A stretch of 64,000 bases of DNA from Anaerolineales bacterium (GCA_026129335.1 JAHCIH010000002.1:62001-126000), one strand, 5' to 3'. Positions 8,098-16,300 are shown, counted from the first letter of the stretch. Numbers and translations: made by a program. Notes: generated by a model not told the origin, from the letters alone.

Positions 8098-9165
8098 ATG
8101 CCCAACAGCCCCATCGCCCCCGTCTCCTACATTCAGCCGCTGGTCACCCTGCGGCGGCCGCGCCGCCTGGCCGCGGAGGGTGAAGTGCTGGTAGGCGTGG
8201 GCCAGGCCGTCGCCTCGGGGGATGCGCTGGCGCGCAGCAGCCTGGGCGCCGGCCACCGCATGCTGGACGCCGCCCGCGCGCTGGGCTTGTCGCCCGAAAA
8301 AGCACAGGCCGCCATCCCGCGCGAGGTGGGCGAGCAAGTGGAAGAGGGCGACATCATCGCCGGGCAGCGCCGCGCGGGCGCCCGCCAACTGCGCGCACCT
8401 GCCGGCGGGGTCATCGCCGCCATCAGCGAAGGGCAGGTGCTGCTCCAAGTGACCGACGAACGCTCGTTCCTGCCCGCCCGTGTGCCCGGCATGGTGGTAA
8501 ACGTCCACCCAGGCTACGGCGCCACCATCGAATTCGTTGGCGCCTGGGTGCAGGCGGTGTGGGGCAACCGCCAGCTGGGCGACGGTTTCCTGCATGTGGT
8601 CGGCGAAGGGCCAGAGCAGTTGCTTACTGCCGACCAGGTGGATATGAGCCTGCGCGGCGCCATTCTGGTGGCCGGGCGCTGTGAGCAGCCCCAGTCGCTG
8701 GAACTGGCCGCTGAGGTGCCGGTGCGCGGGCTGATACTCGGCAGCATGGCCACGCAGCTGGGCCCGGTGGCCGCGGCGCTGCCCTACCCCCTGGTGCTCA
8801 CCGAGGGCTTCGGCTCAGCACCGATGAACGGTGATGCCTTCCGGCTGTTTTCCAACCACAACGGCGACGCAGCCACGGTGAACGCGCAAAAAATCGATGC
8901 GGTCACTGGTGACCGCCCGGAGGTCTTCATCCCGGTGAAGGATGCCGGCAGCCCACCCCAGCCGCTGCCACCTCAAACCTTCCGCATCGGCCACGCCGTG
9001 CGCGTCCTGACCGGGCCGCAAAAGGGCGGCTTGGGCGAAATACGCAATATCTCGCTTTCCCCGCTGCCCTTGCCCAGCGGGCTGCGCGCCGCGGCGGCAG
9101 AAATAGTACTAGAGGACGGCAGTCAGATATTGGCCCCGCTGGTAAACTTGGAAATTCTCGGGTGA
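8098..9165 (+). CDS. Hypothetical protein with lipoyl-like hybrid domain and C-terminal KOW-like motif
   Basis: A 355-residue soluble protein starting two bases after the MutL-like stop. Residues 1-150 contain segments such as EGEVLVGVGQAVASGD, VGEQVEEGDIIAGQ and LRAPAGGVIAAISEGQVL. These have the beta-hairpin pattern of barrel-sandwich hybrid (lipoyl/HlyD-like) domains. The middle carries the hydrophobic stretch VRGLILGSMATQLGPVAAAL. The last 60 residues include IGHAVRVLTGPQKGGLGEIR, a good KOW-like motif. No signal peptide or membrane helix is seen, so it is probably cytoplasmic and contacts the MutL-like protein or the membrane core. I do not recognise the full family, and the domain calls are by eye. 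Confidence 0.65.
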   Translation: MPNSPIAPVSYIQPLVTLRRPRRLAAEGEVLVGVGQAVASGDALARSSLGAGHRMLDAARALGLSPEKAQAAIPREVGEQVEEGDIIAGQRRAGARQLRAPAGGVIAAISEGQVLLQVTDERSFLPARVPGMVVNVHPGYGATIEFVGAWVQAVWGNRQLGDGFLHVVGEGPEQLLTADQVDMSLRGAILVAGRCEQPQSLELAAEVPVRGLILGSMATQLGPVAAALPYPLVLTEGFGSAPMNGDAFRLFSNHNGDAATVNAQKIDAVTGDRPEVFIPVKDAGSPPQPLPPQTFRIGHAVRVLTGPQKGGLGEIRNISLSPLPLPSGLRAAAAEIVLEDGSQILAPLVNLEILG

Positions 9166-9189
9166 TGATTCCCGCTAGGAAATTGCGCC

Positions 9190-9867
9190 ATGCTCGATGA
9201 CCTCGACCTGGATATCCCAGAAGCTTCGCCCCCGCCCAAAAAGCCTTCGGGAAACCGCAGCTTTGTTTTGCTGGTCGCGCTGCTGGGCGGGTTGCTGCTG
9301 CTGGCGCTCATCGGCATGGTCTATTACGCGGTGGCAATACTTCCACAGCAGCAGGTCGCGCAACCCGGCCAGACTGAAGTGATCCAACTCACCGAAACCG
9401 AAATCGCCGAGCAAATTATGGCCACGAGTAGCGCCGCGCCCAGCGACACGCCGCAGCCGGAACCCAGCGCCACCTTCACGCTGCGGCCCACCGCCACTGA
9501 GACCCAGGCACCCACCGAAATCACCCCCATCTTCACCAGCGCCGCCCAGGCAGCCACGGCCAGTGTGGAAGCTTTGCTGACCCAAGCCGCCGTGGCGCAG
9601 ACCGAAGCGGTGGAGGCCGCAGCAGCCGAAGGCGCTGAAGCCGCTTCGGAGAGCGGGGACGAAGCGGCAGCCGAGGAAAGCGCGGAAGAGTCAGGTGAGG
9701 CTGCTGCGGCCTCAGGGGACGGCGAACCCTCGCCCACGCCGACCGTGACGCCTAGCACGCTACCGCAAAGCGGCTTCGTGGACGAAGTCGGCGCGCCCGG
9801 CTTGCTTGCCGCCGCGCTCCTGCTGCTGGTCATCATCTTCATGGCGCGCAGATTGCGCACGGCTTAG
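9190..9867 (+). CDS. Bitopic surface protein with Thr/Pro/Glu-rich stalk and LPxTG-like C terminus
   Basis: A 225-residue protein, last of the operon. A cytoplasmic start of about 22 residues leads into a membrane helix (residues 23-48, FVLLVALLGGLLLLALIGMV). A stalk follows that is rich in Ala, Thr, Pro, Glu and Ser. The C terminus reads LPQSGF, then about 25 hydrophobic residues, then RRLRTA, which is the architecture of a sortase sorting signal with Ser in place of the usual Thr. An alternative is a plain second membrane helix. The stalk would be expected outside the cell. The upstream gap of 24 bases keeps it in the operon. No catalytic motif is present. Confidence 0.65.
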   Translation: MLDDLDLDIPEASPPPKKPSGNRSFVLLVALLGGLLLLALIGMVYYAVAILPQQQVAQPGQTEVIQLTETEIAEQIMATSSAAPSDTPQPEPSATFTLRPTATETQAPTEITPIFTSAAQAATASVEALLTQAAVAQTEAVEAAAAEGAEAASESGDEAAAEESAEESGEAAAASGDGEPSPTPTVTPSTLPQSGFVDEVGAPGLLAAALLLLVIIFMARRLRTA

Positions 9868-9885
9868 CGCCCGGCATTCTCTTAC

Positions 9886-10809
9886 ATGAAGCCGTCACTA
9901 ATTTCCCCTCTCGGGCTTTTTCTGTTCCTAATGCGCAGAAACGATAACGCGTGGCGATCTTTGTCTGATGCGGAGAAGAATCTGGTGCTCAAAAACAATG
10001 CTCGCCACAATCAGGAGCGACCAGACTACGCTGACCCCACCCTTTACCAGGCCGGAAAATCATACGACGCAGTCTCTCCCGATCCCTTGGATACAAAGAC
10101 CAAGTCTTTCAAAGAATTCTTGGAGGAAAACCATCCGGAGTCGGTTCTAGAAATTGGACCGGGTAGCGGTTATCTAACCAAATACATTGTAGAAATCGAG
10201 TCTGTAAAAGACTATACAGCAGTAGACATCAACAAGGCCTTTCTAGACTATCTGGAACCCCGCCTGGCAAAAGTCAAATCGAAGAAGCATGGATTTACTT
10301 ATGCGTTATTGCCAGGGGACATCAACGATTTGGATTTGGCTGGAAAAACATATGATGCCATCGTATTCCTCAGCGCTGTACATCACATACCCGACCGGAT
10401 TAAATTTTTCACTGTTTTAGGGTCATTGCTAAATCCAGGCGGAAAAATTTACACTCAGGAACCAGCACATTACATACCTCGCAAGCTCTATTTGCTCCGC
10501 AAGTTCCAGCATACGTACAGGCGCAAAGAATATTGGTCAAATCCAGATAACTACAGTACGCACCATTTCTGCACCTTGGAAGAATTCGAACAAATTGTTG
10601 CCAAACTAAAAGACTTGCAAATTTCGAATTACTATTTTTATCGTATCAACTTTCCATTCCCTCGACTCTTCAAAAAACTAATAACAAAGGGTCTTGCTAT
10701 ATCGGGAAAACATCCTGAGCCAGATGGAACTTTTAGTACTCGCAGTCGAAAATCCATAATGCGTTTTTTCGCTGATAACCTTAACGTTCAATTCAAGCGC
10801 ATCACATAG
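9886..10809 (+). CDS. Class I SAM-dependent methyltransferase, AT-rich
   Basis: A 307-residue protein with a clear class I methyltransferase core: VLEIGPGSGYLTKYI (motif I, near residue 87) binds S-adenosylmethionine, followed by YTAVDINKAFLDYL, the acidic loop LLPGDINDLDL and AIVFLSAVHHIPD. The C-terminal third is Lys/Tyr/Phe-rich (YYFYRINFPFPRLFKK). The substrate is unknown; similar proteins occur in glycan clusters. Its base composition is strikingly lower in GC than all its neighbours, with many A- and T-ending codons, which suggests recent acquisition. It starts 18 bases after the previous stop and is convergent with coaBC, only eight bases apart, with no convincing terminator between. 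Confidence 0.8.
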   Translation: MKPSLISPLGLFLFLMRRNDNAWRSLSDAEKNLVLKNNARHNQERPDYADPTLYQAGKSYDAVSPDPLDTKTKSFKEFLEENHPESVLEIGPGSGYLTKYIVEIESVKDYTAVDINKAFLDYLEPRLAKVKSKKHGFTYALLPGDINDLDLAGKTYDAIVFLSAVHHIPDRIKFFTVLGSLLNPGGKIYTQEPAHYIPRKLYLLRKFQHTYRRKEYWSNPDNYSTHHFCTLEEFEQIVAKLKDLQISNYYFYRINFPFPRLFKKLITKGLAISGKHPEPDGTFSTRSRKSIMRFFADNLNVQFKRIT

Positions 10810-10817
10810 AGGTTGTT

Positions 10818-12020
10818 TCAAAGCAACATCGACGACAATCTCTCAATCACTGCGCGGGCGACTTCGTCTTTGCTCATCAGAGGCAATTCCTCAACCCCCT
10901 GCTTGCTGACCAACACCACCTGATTGGTGTCCACTTCGAAACCGGCATCGGCTGCGCTGATGTCGTTGGCGACTATAAGGTCGACCTTCTTGGCTTTCAG
11001 CTTCTGCTGCGCGTTCTTGAGCAAATCCTGGCTTTCGGCGGCGAAGCCGACCACGGCTTTGAGCCGCTTGCCGCGCGCCTTGCCGACCGCTGCCAAAATA
11101 TCCGGGTTGGCGACCAACTCGATTTGCGGCGCGCCGCCGGCGCGCTTGATTTTCTGCGAGGCGCTGCTCTTGGGCCGGAAATCGGCCACCGCAGCCGCCA
11201 TCAACAGCGCGTCGGAGTTCTTGGCCTGCTCCAGCACCTCAGCAAGCATCTCCTCAGCGCTGCGCACCGGCCGCAGCATGGCGCCGGCCGGTGCGGCCAG
11301 CGCGGTCGGCCCGGAAACCAGGGTCACCTCGGCGCCAGCGTCCAGCGCGGCCTGGGCCAAGGCATAACCTTGCTTGCCCGAGGAACGGTTGCTGATGGCG
11401 CGCACGGGGTCAACCGCCTCCTGCGTGCCGCCGGCGGTGACCAGCACCCGTTTCCCCCCCAGCGGCCCGTCGCGGGTGAGCAGATAGCGGGTCTGGGCGG
11501 CGATTTCCGCCGGCTCCACCATGCGGCCCACGCCACTGAGCCCGGAAGCTAGGTGCCCGCTCTGTGGGCCGAGTATGTGTGCACCGCGCTCGGCCAGCCG
11601 GGCCAGGTTGGCTTGCGTGGCCGGATTGGTGTACATGTCGCCATCCATCGCCGGGGCCAACACCAGCGGCGCGCTGCCGGTGATGGCGGCCAGGGTGAGT
11701 AGGTTGTCGGCGCGGCCCTGGGCCAGTTTAGCGAGGGTATTGGCCGTGGCTGGGGCGACCAAGACCAGGTCGGCCTCTTTGCCCAGGCGCACATGCAGTA
11801 CGTGGCCTTCGTTGCCCCACAGGTCGGCGTCCAGATAGGCGCGGCGTCCGGTGACCGACTGGAAGGTCAGCGGGGTCACAAATTGGGTCGCCGCGGCGGT
11901 CAGCACCGTGTCTACCTCGGCGCCTAGTTGGGCCAGCTTGGAGGCCAGGTCGGCCGCCTTGTAGCTGGCGATGGAGCCGGTGACGCCGAGCAGGATGCGT
12001 TTGCCTTTGAGCACAGCCAT
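10818..12020 (-). CDS. coaBC: Bifunctional phosphopantothenoylcysteine decarboxylase / phosphopantothenate-cysteine ligase
   Basis: A 400-residue fused enzyme that joins phosphopantothenate to cysteine and decarboxylates the product to 4'-phosphopantetheine. The N-terminal flavin half (CoaC) shows GVTGSIASYKAADL, the APATANTLAKLAQG loop and LAPAMDGDMYTNPATQ. The C-terminal half (CoaB) begins near residue 190 (KRVLVTAGGTQEAVDPVR) and has the SNRSSGKQG motif and KKVDLIVANDIS. Two catalytic-region positions differ from the E. coli pattern: PAMN is PAMD, and the LACG substrate loop is LASG. The same paired variant occurs, as I recall, in Bacteroidetes enzymes, so it need not mean loss of activity. 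It is the last gene of the pantothenate/CoA operon and starts six bases after its neighbour's stop. Confidence 0.93.
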   Translation of the reverse strand: MAVLKGKRILLGVTGSIASYKAADLASKLAQLGAEVDTVLTAAATQFVTPLTFQSVTGRRAYLDADLWGNEGHVLHVRLGKEADLVLVAPATANTLAKLAQGRADNLLTLAAITGSAPLVLAPAMDGDMYTNPATQANLARLAERGAHILGPQSGHLASGLSGVGRMVEPAEIAAQTRYLLTRDGPLGGKRVLVTAGGTQEAVDPVRAISNRSSGKQGYALAQAALDAGAEVTLVSGPTALAAPAGAMLRPVRSAEEMLAEVLEQAKNSDALLMAAAVADFRPKSSASQKIKRAGGAPQIELVANPDILAAVGKARGKRLKAVVGFAAESQDLLKNAQQKLKAKKVDLIVANDISAADAGFEVDTNQVVLVSKQGVEELPLMSKDEVARAVIERLSSMLL

Positions 12021-12025
12021 CCTGG

Positions 12026-12898
12026 CTACACTTTCTCCTGCAGCCGGGCAGCGATGGCCTCGGCGAAGCGGGCAGGCGCAGCCGGGTCGAGTTCCAGGAA
12101 CAGGTACGGTTCGATGAGTTCGAGCTCCATCAGCAGCAGTTGACCATCCCGCTCAATGGCATCCACGCGGGCGTAGAGCAATTCGGTTTCGATAGCCTCC
12201 AGAACGCCGGCGGCTTGCGTCACCAGCTCTGGCGGGGCTTCTATAGCGGCAAAGCCCCCACCATAGTCGAGTTGCACGCGAAAATCGCCGGCCTGCGGCC
12301 GCTTGATGGCGGCATGGCTGTATTCACCATTGAAGAACATGAACGACCACTCGCCATGCCTTTGGATTTCGGGGGCGAATTCCTGCACGATCACGCCCCC
12401 ATTTTGCAGCAATTCGGCGAATTTTGGCTGTACAACAGCAGCATCTGATCCTGCGGCGCGCAGGGTCTCGTGCGCATTGGCCGAGACCACCGGCTTGATC
12501 ACCGCCTGCGTCCAACCCTTCTCGGCCAGCAGATCAGCCAAATCCGCTCGCGCGCCCTGCGGCAGCCAGACCGAGGGCAGCACCGTCACGCCGGCATCCT
12601 GCAGGTCGCTCAAGTAGGTCTTCTCCATATTCCAACGGATCACATCCGTGGGGTTGCACACTTGCACCTGCTGTGCATCCAACGCATCCAGCCAAGCGGC
12701 GAACTCGGCGAGGCGCAAGTGGTAATCCCAGGTGGAACGCAGCACGACCAGGTCGAAGGCCGTCCAGTCGATCGCGGGGTCATGCCAAATCGCCGCCTCC
12801 ACCACGACGCCGTGCGGCCTTAGTGCATCCACCCCCAGGCGGTCACCCTCGGTCAAGTCCGGAAAGCTCGTGTCGGTGACGAAAGCGATACGCGCCAT
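12026..12898 (-). CDS. ATP-grasp family ligase, substrate unknown
   Basis: A 290-residue ATP-grasp protein. The N-terminal third carries LVVLRSTWDYHLRL and NPTDVIRWNMEKTYL. The ATP-binding middle has AVIKPVVSANAHETLRA and IVQEFAPEIQRHGEWSFMFF. The C-terminal third has YARVDAIERDGQLLLMELEL with metal-binding Glu residues, then EPYLFLELDP. This pattern matches a family related to glutathione synthetases and to DcsG of cycloserine biosynthesis, but the substrate cannot be told from sequence. It sits between coaX and coaBC, sharing one base with the coaX stop (TGATG), so it is co-expressed with CoA synthesis. CoaBC looks complete, so this is probably not a replacement for the cysteine-ligating step. 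Confidence 0.75.
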   Translation of the reverse strand: MARIAFVTDTSFPDLTEGDRLGVDALRPHGVVVEAAIWHDPAIDWTAFDLVVLRSTWDYHLRLAEFAAWLDALDAQQVQVCNPTDVIRWNMEKTYLSDLQDAGVTVLPSVWLPQGARADLADLLAEKGWTQAVIKPVVSANAHETLRAAGSDAAVVQPKFAELLQNGGVIVQEFAPEIQRHGEWSFMFFNGEYSHAAIKRPQAGDFRVQLDYGGGFAAIEAPPELVTQAAGVLEAIETELLYARVDAIERDGQLLLMELELIEPYLFLELDPAAPARFAEAIAARLQEKV

Positions 12899-13662
12899 CA
12901 GCGGTTCAGCCCCCAGACGATGCGCAGGCCGTCCAGCGTCAGCCAGGGGGCCAGGATTTCGATGACCTCGGTCTCGGCCGCGATGAGCTCGGCCAGACCG
13001 CCGGTGCCGATGACCTTCATGCCCTCGCCCAGCTCGGCGCGGAAGCGGGCCACCAGGCCTTCCACCAGGCCCACGTAGCCGAAGAGCAAGCCGGACTGCA
13101 GGGCGTGGGTGGTGTTGCGACCAATAGCGGATGGCGGGCGCTGCAGGTCCACGCGCATCAGCTTGGCCCCGGCGGAGAACAGCGCGTCGGCGGCGATGCC
13201 GATGCCTGGGGCAATCGCCCCGCCGAGGTACTCGCCCTCGGCAGTGATCGCGTCGAAAGTGGTGCCGGTACCAAAATCCACCACGCAGGCCGGGCCGCCG
13301 TAGAGCTGCTGCACGGCGGCGCAGTCCACGATGCGGTCGGCGCCCACCGCCTTGGGGTCTTCGTAGAGCACGCGCACGCCGGTCTTCACTCCAGCATCCA
13401 CCACCAGCGGGTCGCGCTGCAAATAATTGCGGCAGGCTTCCACCACCTTGCCGGTCAGCGGCGGCACTACCGAAGCGATGCAGATGCCTTCCAGCCGTTC
13501 CGGGTCGATGCCGGCGTGGTTGAACATGCCGACGAACTGCAGGCCGTATTCATCCGGCATGCTGCGGTGGTCGGTGGCGATGCGCCAGCGGGGGCCGAGC
13601 GTGTCGCCTTCGTACAAGCCCAGGGTCAGGTTGGTGTTGCCTACGTCGATAGCTAAGAGCAT
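12898..13662 (-). CDS. coaX: Type III pantothenate kinase
   Basis: A 254-residue ASKHA-fold kinase that phosphorylates pantothenate, the first committed step of CoA synthesis. Motifs are LLAIDVGNTNLTLGLY at the N terminus (phosphate-1), VGADRIVDCAAV, CVVDFGTGTTFDAI (phosphate-2), GGAIAPGIGIAADAL and PPSAIGRNTTHALQSG. All are standard for CoaX, and the length is normal. The start at 13662 (MLLAIDVG) was chosen because the family begins exactly there; a longer in-frame start 30 bases upstream would enter the end of panC. It lies eight bases after panC in the CoA operon. Type III kinases are usually not feedback-inhibited by CoA, which makes control at the operon leader more plausible. Confidence 0.95.
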   Translation of the reverse strand: MLLAIDVGNTNLTLGLYEGDTLGPRWRIATDHRSMPDEYGLQFVGMFNHAGIDPERLEGICIASVVPPLTGKVVEACRNYLQRDPLVVDAGVKTGVRVLYEDPKAVGADRIVDCAAVQQLYGGPACVVDFGTGTTFDAITAEGEYLGGAIAPGIGIAADALFSAGAKLMRVDLQRPPSAIGRNTTHALQSGLLFGYVGLVEGLVARFRAELGEGMKVIGTGGLAELIAAETEVIEILAPWLTLDGLRIVWGLNR

Positions 13663-13669
13663 GCTGTCC

Positions 13670-14503
13670 TCATTCCAAAACAATATTGTCAATCAGGCGA
13701 GTGGTGCCCACAAAGACCGCCAGCGAGAGCAGCGCCCCTTCTTCAACCCGCTCGAGTTCCGCCAGGGTTCCAGGGTGGGCGCAGGAGACGTACTGCAAAC
13801 GAGCCAGCGGCTCGGCTTCGATGGTCGCCCGCATCAGGCCGCGCAGCGCCTCAGCGTCGCGCTCGCCGGCGCGGTAGGCCGTTTGGGCAGCGCTGAGTGC
13901 GCGGTAGAGCACCGCGGCAGCCATGCGCTGGTCGGTGTTCAGGTAGGCGTTGCGGCTGGACATGGCCAGCCCGTCCGGCTCGCGCAGCGTGGGGCCGACG
14001 ACGACCTCCACCGGCAGGTTCAGGTCGCGCACCATCTGTTGGATCACGGCCACTTGCTGGGCATCCTTCTGGCCGAAGTAGGCCGCATCCGGCCCCACGG
14101 CGTTGAACAGCTTGGCCACCACCGTGGCCACGCCGCGGAAATGGCCCGGGCGCATGGCGCCCTCCAGCGGCGCGCTGACGCCCTCCACGTCCACCCAAGT
14201 GTTGAAGCCCGGCGGGTAGATCACTTCTGGCGTGGGCAGCCAGACCAGGTCCACTCCAGCCTCTTCCAACTTTTGCAGATCAGCAGGCAGGTCGCGGGGA
14301 TAGGCTTCCAGGTCTTCGTTGGGGCCGAACTGCGCCGGGTTGACGAAGATGCTGACCGCCACCGCATCGCAATCGCGCTTGGCCAGATCCACCAGCGAAA
14401 GATGGCCTTGATGCAAAAAGCCCATCGTGGGCACCAGGCCAAGTCTGCCTTTCAGCACACCACGTGCGGCGCGCAGCTCTTCAATAGTGACGACTTGCTT
14501 CAT
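13670..14503 (-). CDS. panC: Pantoate-beta-alanine ligase (pantothenate synthetase)
   Basis: A 277-residue enzyme that condenses pantoate with beta-alanine using ATP. Diagnostic motifs are VPTMGFLHQGHLSLVDLA (HIGH-like), SIFVNPAQFGPNEDLEAYPR, YFGQKDAQQVAVIQQM and LAMSSRNAYLN (KMSKS-like). The start is ATG 14503 (MKQVVTIEELR). The frame stays open far upstream, but there it overlaps the reductase gene antiphase, so this is not real. The ATG overlaps the stop of the upstream reductase gene by four bases. panD for beta-alanine is not in the window. Length and motifs are fully normal. Confidence 0.95.
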   Translation of the reverse strand: MKQVVTIEELRAARGVLKGRLGLVPTMGFLHQGHLSLVDLAKRDCDAVAVSIFVNPAQFGPNEDLEAYPRDLPADLQKLEEAGVDLVWLPTPEVIYPPGFNTWVDVEGVSAPLEGAMRPGHFRGVATVVAKLFNAVGPDAAYFGQKDAQQVAVIQQMVRDLNLPVEVVVGPTLREPDGLAMSSRNAYLNTDQRMAAAVLYRALSAAQTAYRAGERDAEALRGLMRATIEAEPLARLQYVSCAHPGTLAELERVEEGALLSLAVFVGTTRLIDNIVLE

Positions 14504-15420
14504 GCGGCTCCTTGCAGCGCGCTGACCAGCTTCCACACCGTCTCGTTGACCGGGGCGGGCTGGCCCGCGGCGCGGGCGGCGCGCACCACCGCGCCGCAAA
14601 TCGCGTCTATCTCGGTCGGCGCGCCGCGGCGCACATCCTGCAGCATGGAAGAGAGGTTGCCCGCCGTGCGGCCGGCCACCTCTTCGGCGGCCGCCGCCGG
14701 GTCGGCATGCGTCAGGGCGATGCCCTGGGCTGCCGCCACTGCGGCCACCTCCTGCGCCAGTTGGCGGCACAACTGGCGGGCGCTGGGCCGCGCCAGTAGT
14801 TCGCCATTGGGCACGCCGAGCAGCGCGCTGAGCGGGTTGATCGCCGCATTGATCGCCAGCTTGCTCCAGGCCAGCCCAGCCACGTCTTCCGCCTGCTGCA
14901 CTTCGAAGCCGGCCGCGGCCAAAATGGTTGCCAGGCGCTCCAGGCCGGGCTGGGCGGCCAGGGTAATGCGCCCCTCGCCGCCCCTGCGCACCTGCCCGGG
15001 GGCGACCAAAGTGGCTCCGGCGGTGATCACGCCGTAAGCCACGCGCGCCTCGCTCAGAGCAGCAGCCAGGGCCTCGCGGTTGCCCAGGCCGTTCTGCAGG
15101 GTCAGGGCCAAGCCATCCGGGGCGAGGCATTCGGCCAGTTGAGCCGCCGCCCTGCCCGTCTGCCAGGCCTTGACCAGCACCAGCGCCAGCCGGCTGCCGG
15201 CAAAATCAGCCGGCTGCGTGCTTGCCCGTACCGGCCAGTTTTGCGCACCGCCCGCGGCGTCCAGCAGGGTCACCCCGTCCCGGTTGAGCGCTTCTATACC
15301 CTCGGGCCAGGTGCCCAACAGGCCGACCGGATGGCCGGCCGCCGCCAGACGGGCGGCGAACAGGCAGCCTAGCGCGCCGGTGCCGACGATGAGCACGAGC
15401 TCAGGATTTGGTTTTGCCAT
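14500..15420 (-). CDS. panE: 2-dehydropantoate 2-reductase family protein
   Basis: A 306-residue NADPH-dependent reductase of the ApbA/PanE family, which reduces ketopantoate to pantoate. The dinucleotide-binding loop VGTGALGCLFAARL lies at residues 12-25. The catalytic lysine region is LAWSKLAINAAINPLSAL, and the C-terminal helical domain has NLSSMLQDVRRGAPTEID with the conserved Ser, Asp and Glu. Position between panB and panC supports a true PanE role; the family also includes other ketoacid reductases, so the symbol is a strong inference. It overlaps panB by 20 bases and panC by four. Confidence 0.88.
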   Translation of the reverse strand: MAKPNPELVLIVGTGALGCLFAARLAAAGHPVGLLGTWPEGIEALNRDGVTLLDAAGGAQNWPVRASTQPADFAGSRLALVLVKAWQTGRAAAQLAECLAPDGLALTLQNGLGNREALAAALSEARVAYGVITAGATLVAPGQVRRGGEGRITLAAQPGLERLATILAAAGFEVQQAEDVAGLAWSKLAINAAINPLSALLGVPNGELLARPSARQLCRQLAQEVAAVAAAQGIALTHADPAAAAEEVAGRTAGNLSSMLQDVRRGAPTEIDAICGAVVRAARAAGQPAPVNETVWKLVSALQGAA

Positions 15421-16300
15421 TCAGGTCCTTGAGCAAGGCCTGCCATTGCTCTTCTTTGATCGCCACGCTGTGCTCCTCGCCGGGGAAGCTGCGTTCCTCC
15501 ACCTCTGCCTTGAACGCGGCAAAGGCCTCCGCCATCACACTGTGCAAGCTGGCGTATTGTTTGACGAACTTGGGCACAAAGCGGTCGAAGAGGCCCAGCA
15601 GATCGTGAGTGACCAGCACCTGGCCGTCACAACCCACGCCGGCGCCGATGCCGATGGTGGGGATGGACAGCTTCTGCGAGATCCACTCCGCCAGGCGGGC
15701 CGGCACCGACTCGAGCACCAGACTGAAGGCGCCGGCCTTCTCCAGCGCCAGGGCATCTTCGATGAGCCGCTTGGCCGCCGAACTGGTGCGTGCCTGCGGG
15801 CGGAAGCCGCCCAGGGTATTGACGCTCTGTGGGGTGAGGCCCAGGTGGCCCATCACGGGGATGCCGGCGGCCACAATCTGGCGCACGGCCTCAGCGCGTT
15901 CGCGGCCACCCTCTAGCTTCACCGCGTCCATGCCCGCCTCCTGCAGGAAGCGCCCGGCGTTGGCCACGGCCTGTTCCACCGACACCTGGTAGGACATAAA
16001 GGGCAGGTCGCCGATGAGCAGCGGGGCGTTGGCCCCGCGGGCCACCGCCCTGCAGTGGTGGAGCATATCCTCCATCGTCACAGGCAGCGTATTCGGGTAG
16101 CCCAGCACGACCATGCCCAGCGAATCACCGACCAGGATGGCGTCGATGCCGGCCCGATCCACAGCCAGCGCGGTGGGGTAGTCGTAGGCGGTCAACATAG
16201 TGATCGGCTGGCCGTCTTTTTTCTTCTGGCGAAAGTCGCGCACAGTCACTTTGGCGCGCGCCGCCTCTTTGGATTTCGTCTTGGGGGCTTGAGTGGACAC
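15401..16300 (-). CDS. panB: 3-methyl-2-oxobutanoate hydroxymethyltransferase
   Basis: A 299-residue enzyme that transfers a hydroxymethyl group from methylenetetrahydrofolate to 2-oxoisovalerate to make ketopantoate. Clear motifs are ITMLTAYDYPTALAVDRAG, AILVGDSLGMVVLGYPNTLP with magnesium-binding acids, AVKLEGGRERAEAVR, GIPVMGHLGLTPQSV and TIGIGAGVGCDGQVLV. The start is GTG 16300 (VSTQAPKTKSKE), preceded by GAGGAGGG at good spacing; a longer frame upstream would read through the leader hairpins and is rejected. It is the first gene of the CoA operon and sits behind a structured leader and a promoter at 16434-16462. Confidence 0.94.
   Translation of the reverse strand: MSTQAPKTKSKEAARAKVTVRDFRQKKKDGQPITMLTAYDYPTALAVDRAGIDAILVGDSLGMVVLGYPNTLPVTMEDMLHHCRAVARGANAPLLIGDLPFMSYQVSVEQAVANAGRFLQEAGMDAVKLEGGRERAEAVRQIVAAGIPVMGHLGLTPQSVNTLGGFRPQARTSSAAKRLIEDALALEKAGAFSLVLESVPARLAEWISQKLSIPTIGIGAGVGCDGQVLVTHDLLGLFDRFVPKFVKQYASLHSVMAEAFAAFKAEVEERSFPGEEHSVAIKEEQWQALLKDLNGKTKS

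Noticed and set aside
10810-10830. Terminator between the methyltransferase and coaBC
   Set aside because: GTTGTTTCAAAGCAAC can form a weak six-base stem with one wobble pair but has no T run and overlaps the coaBC stop.
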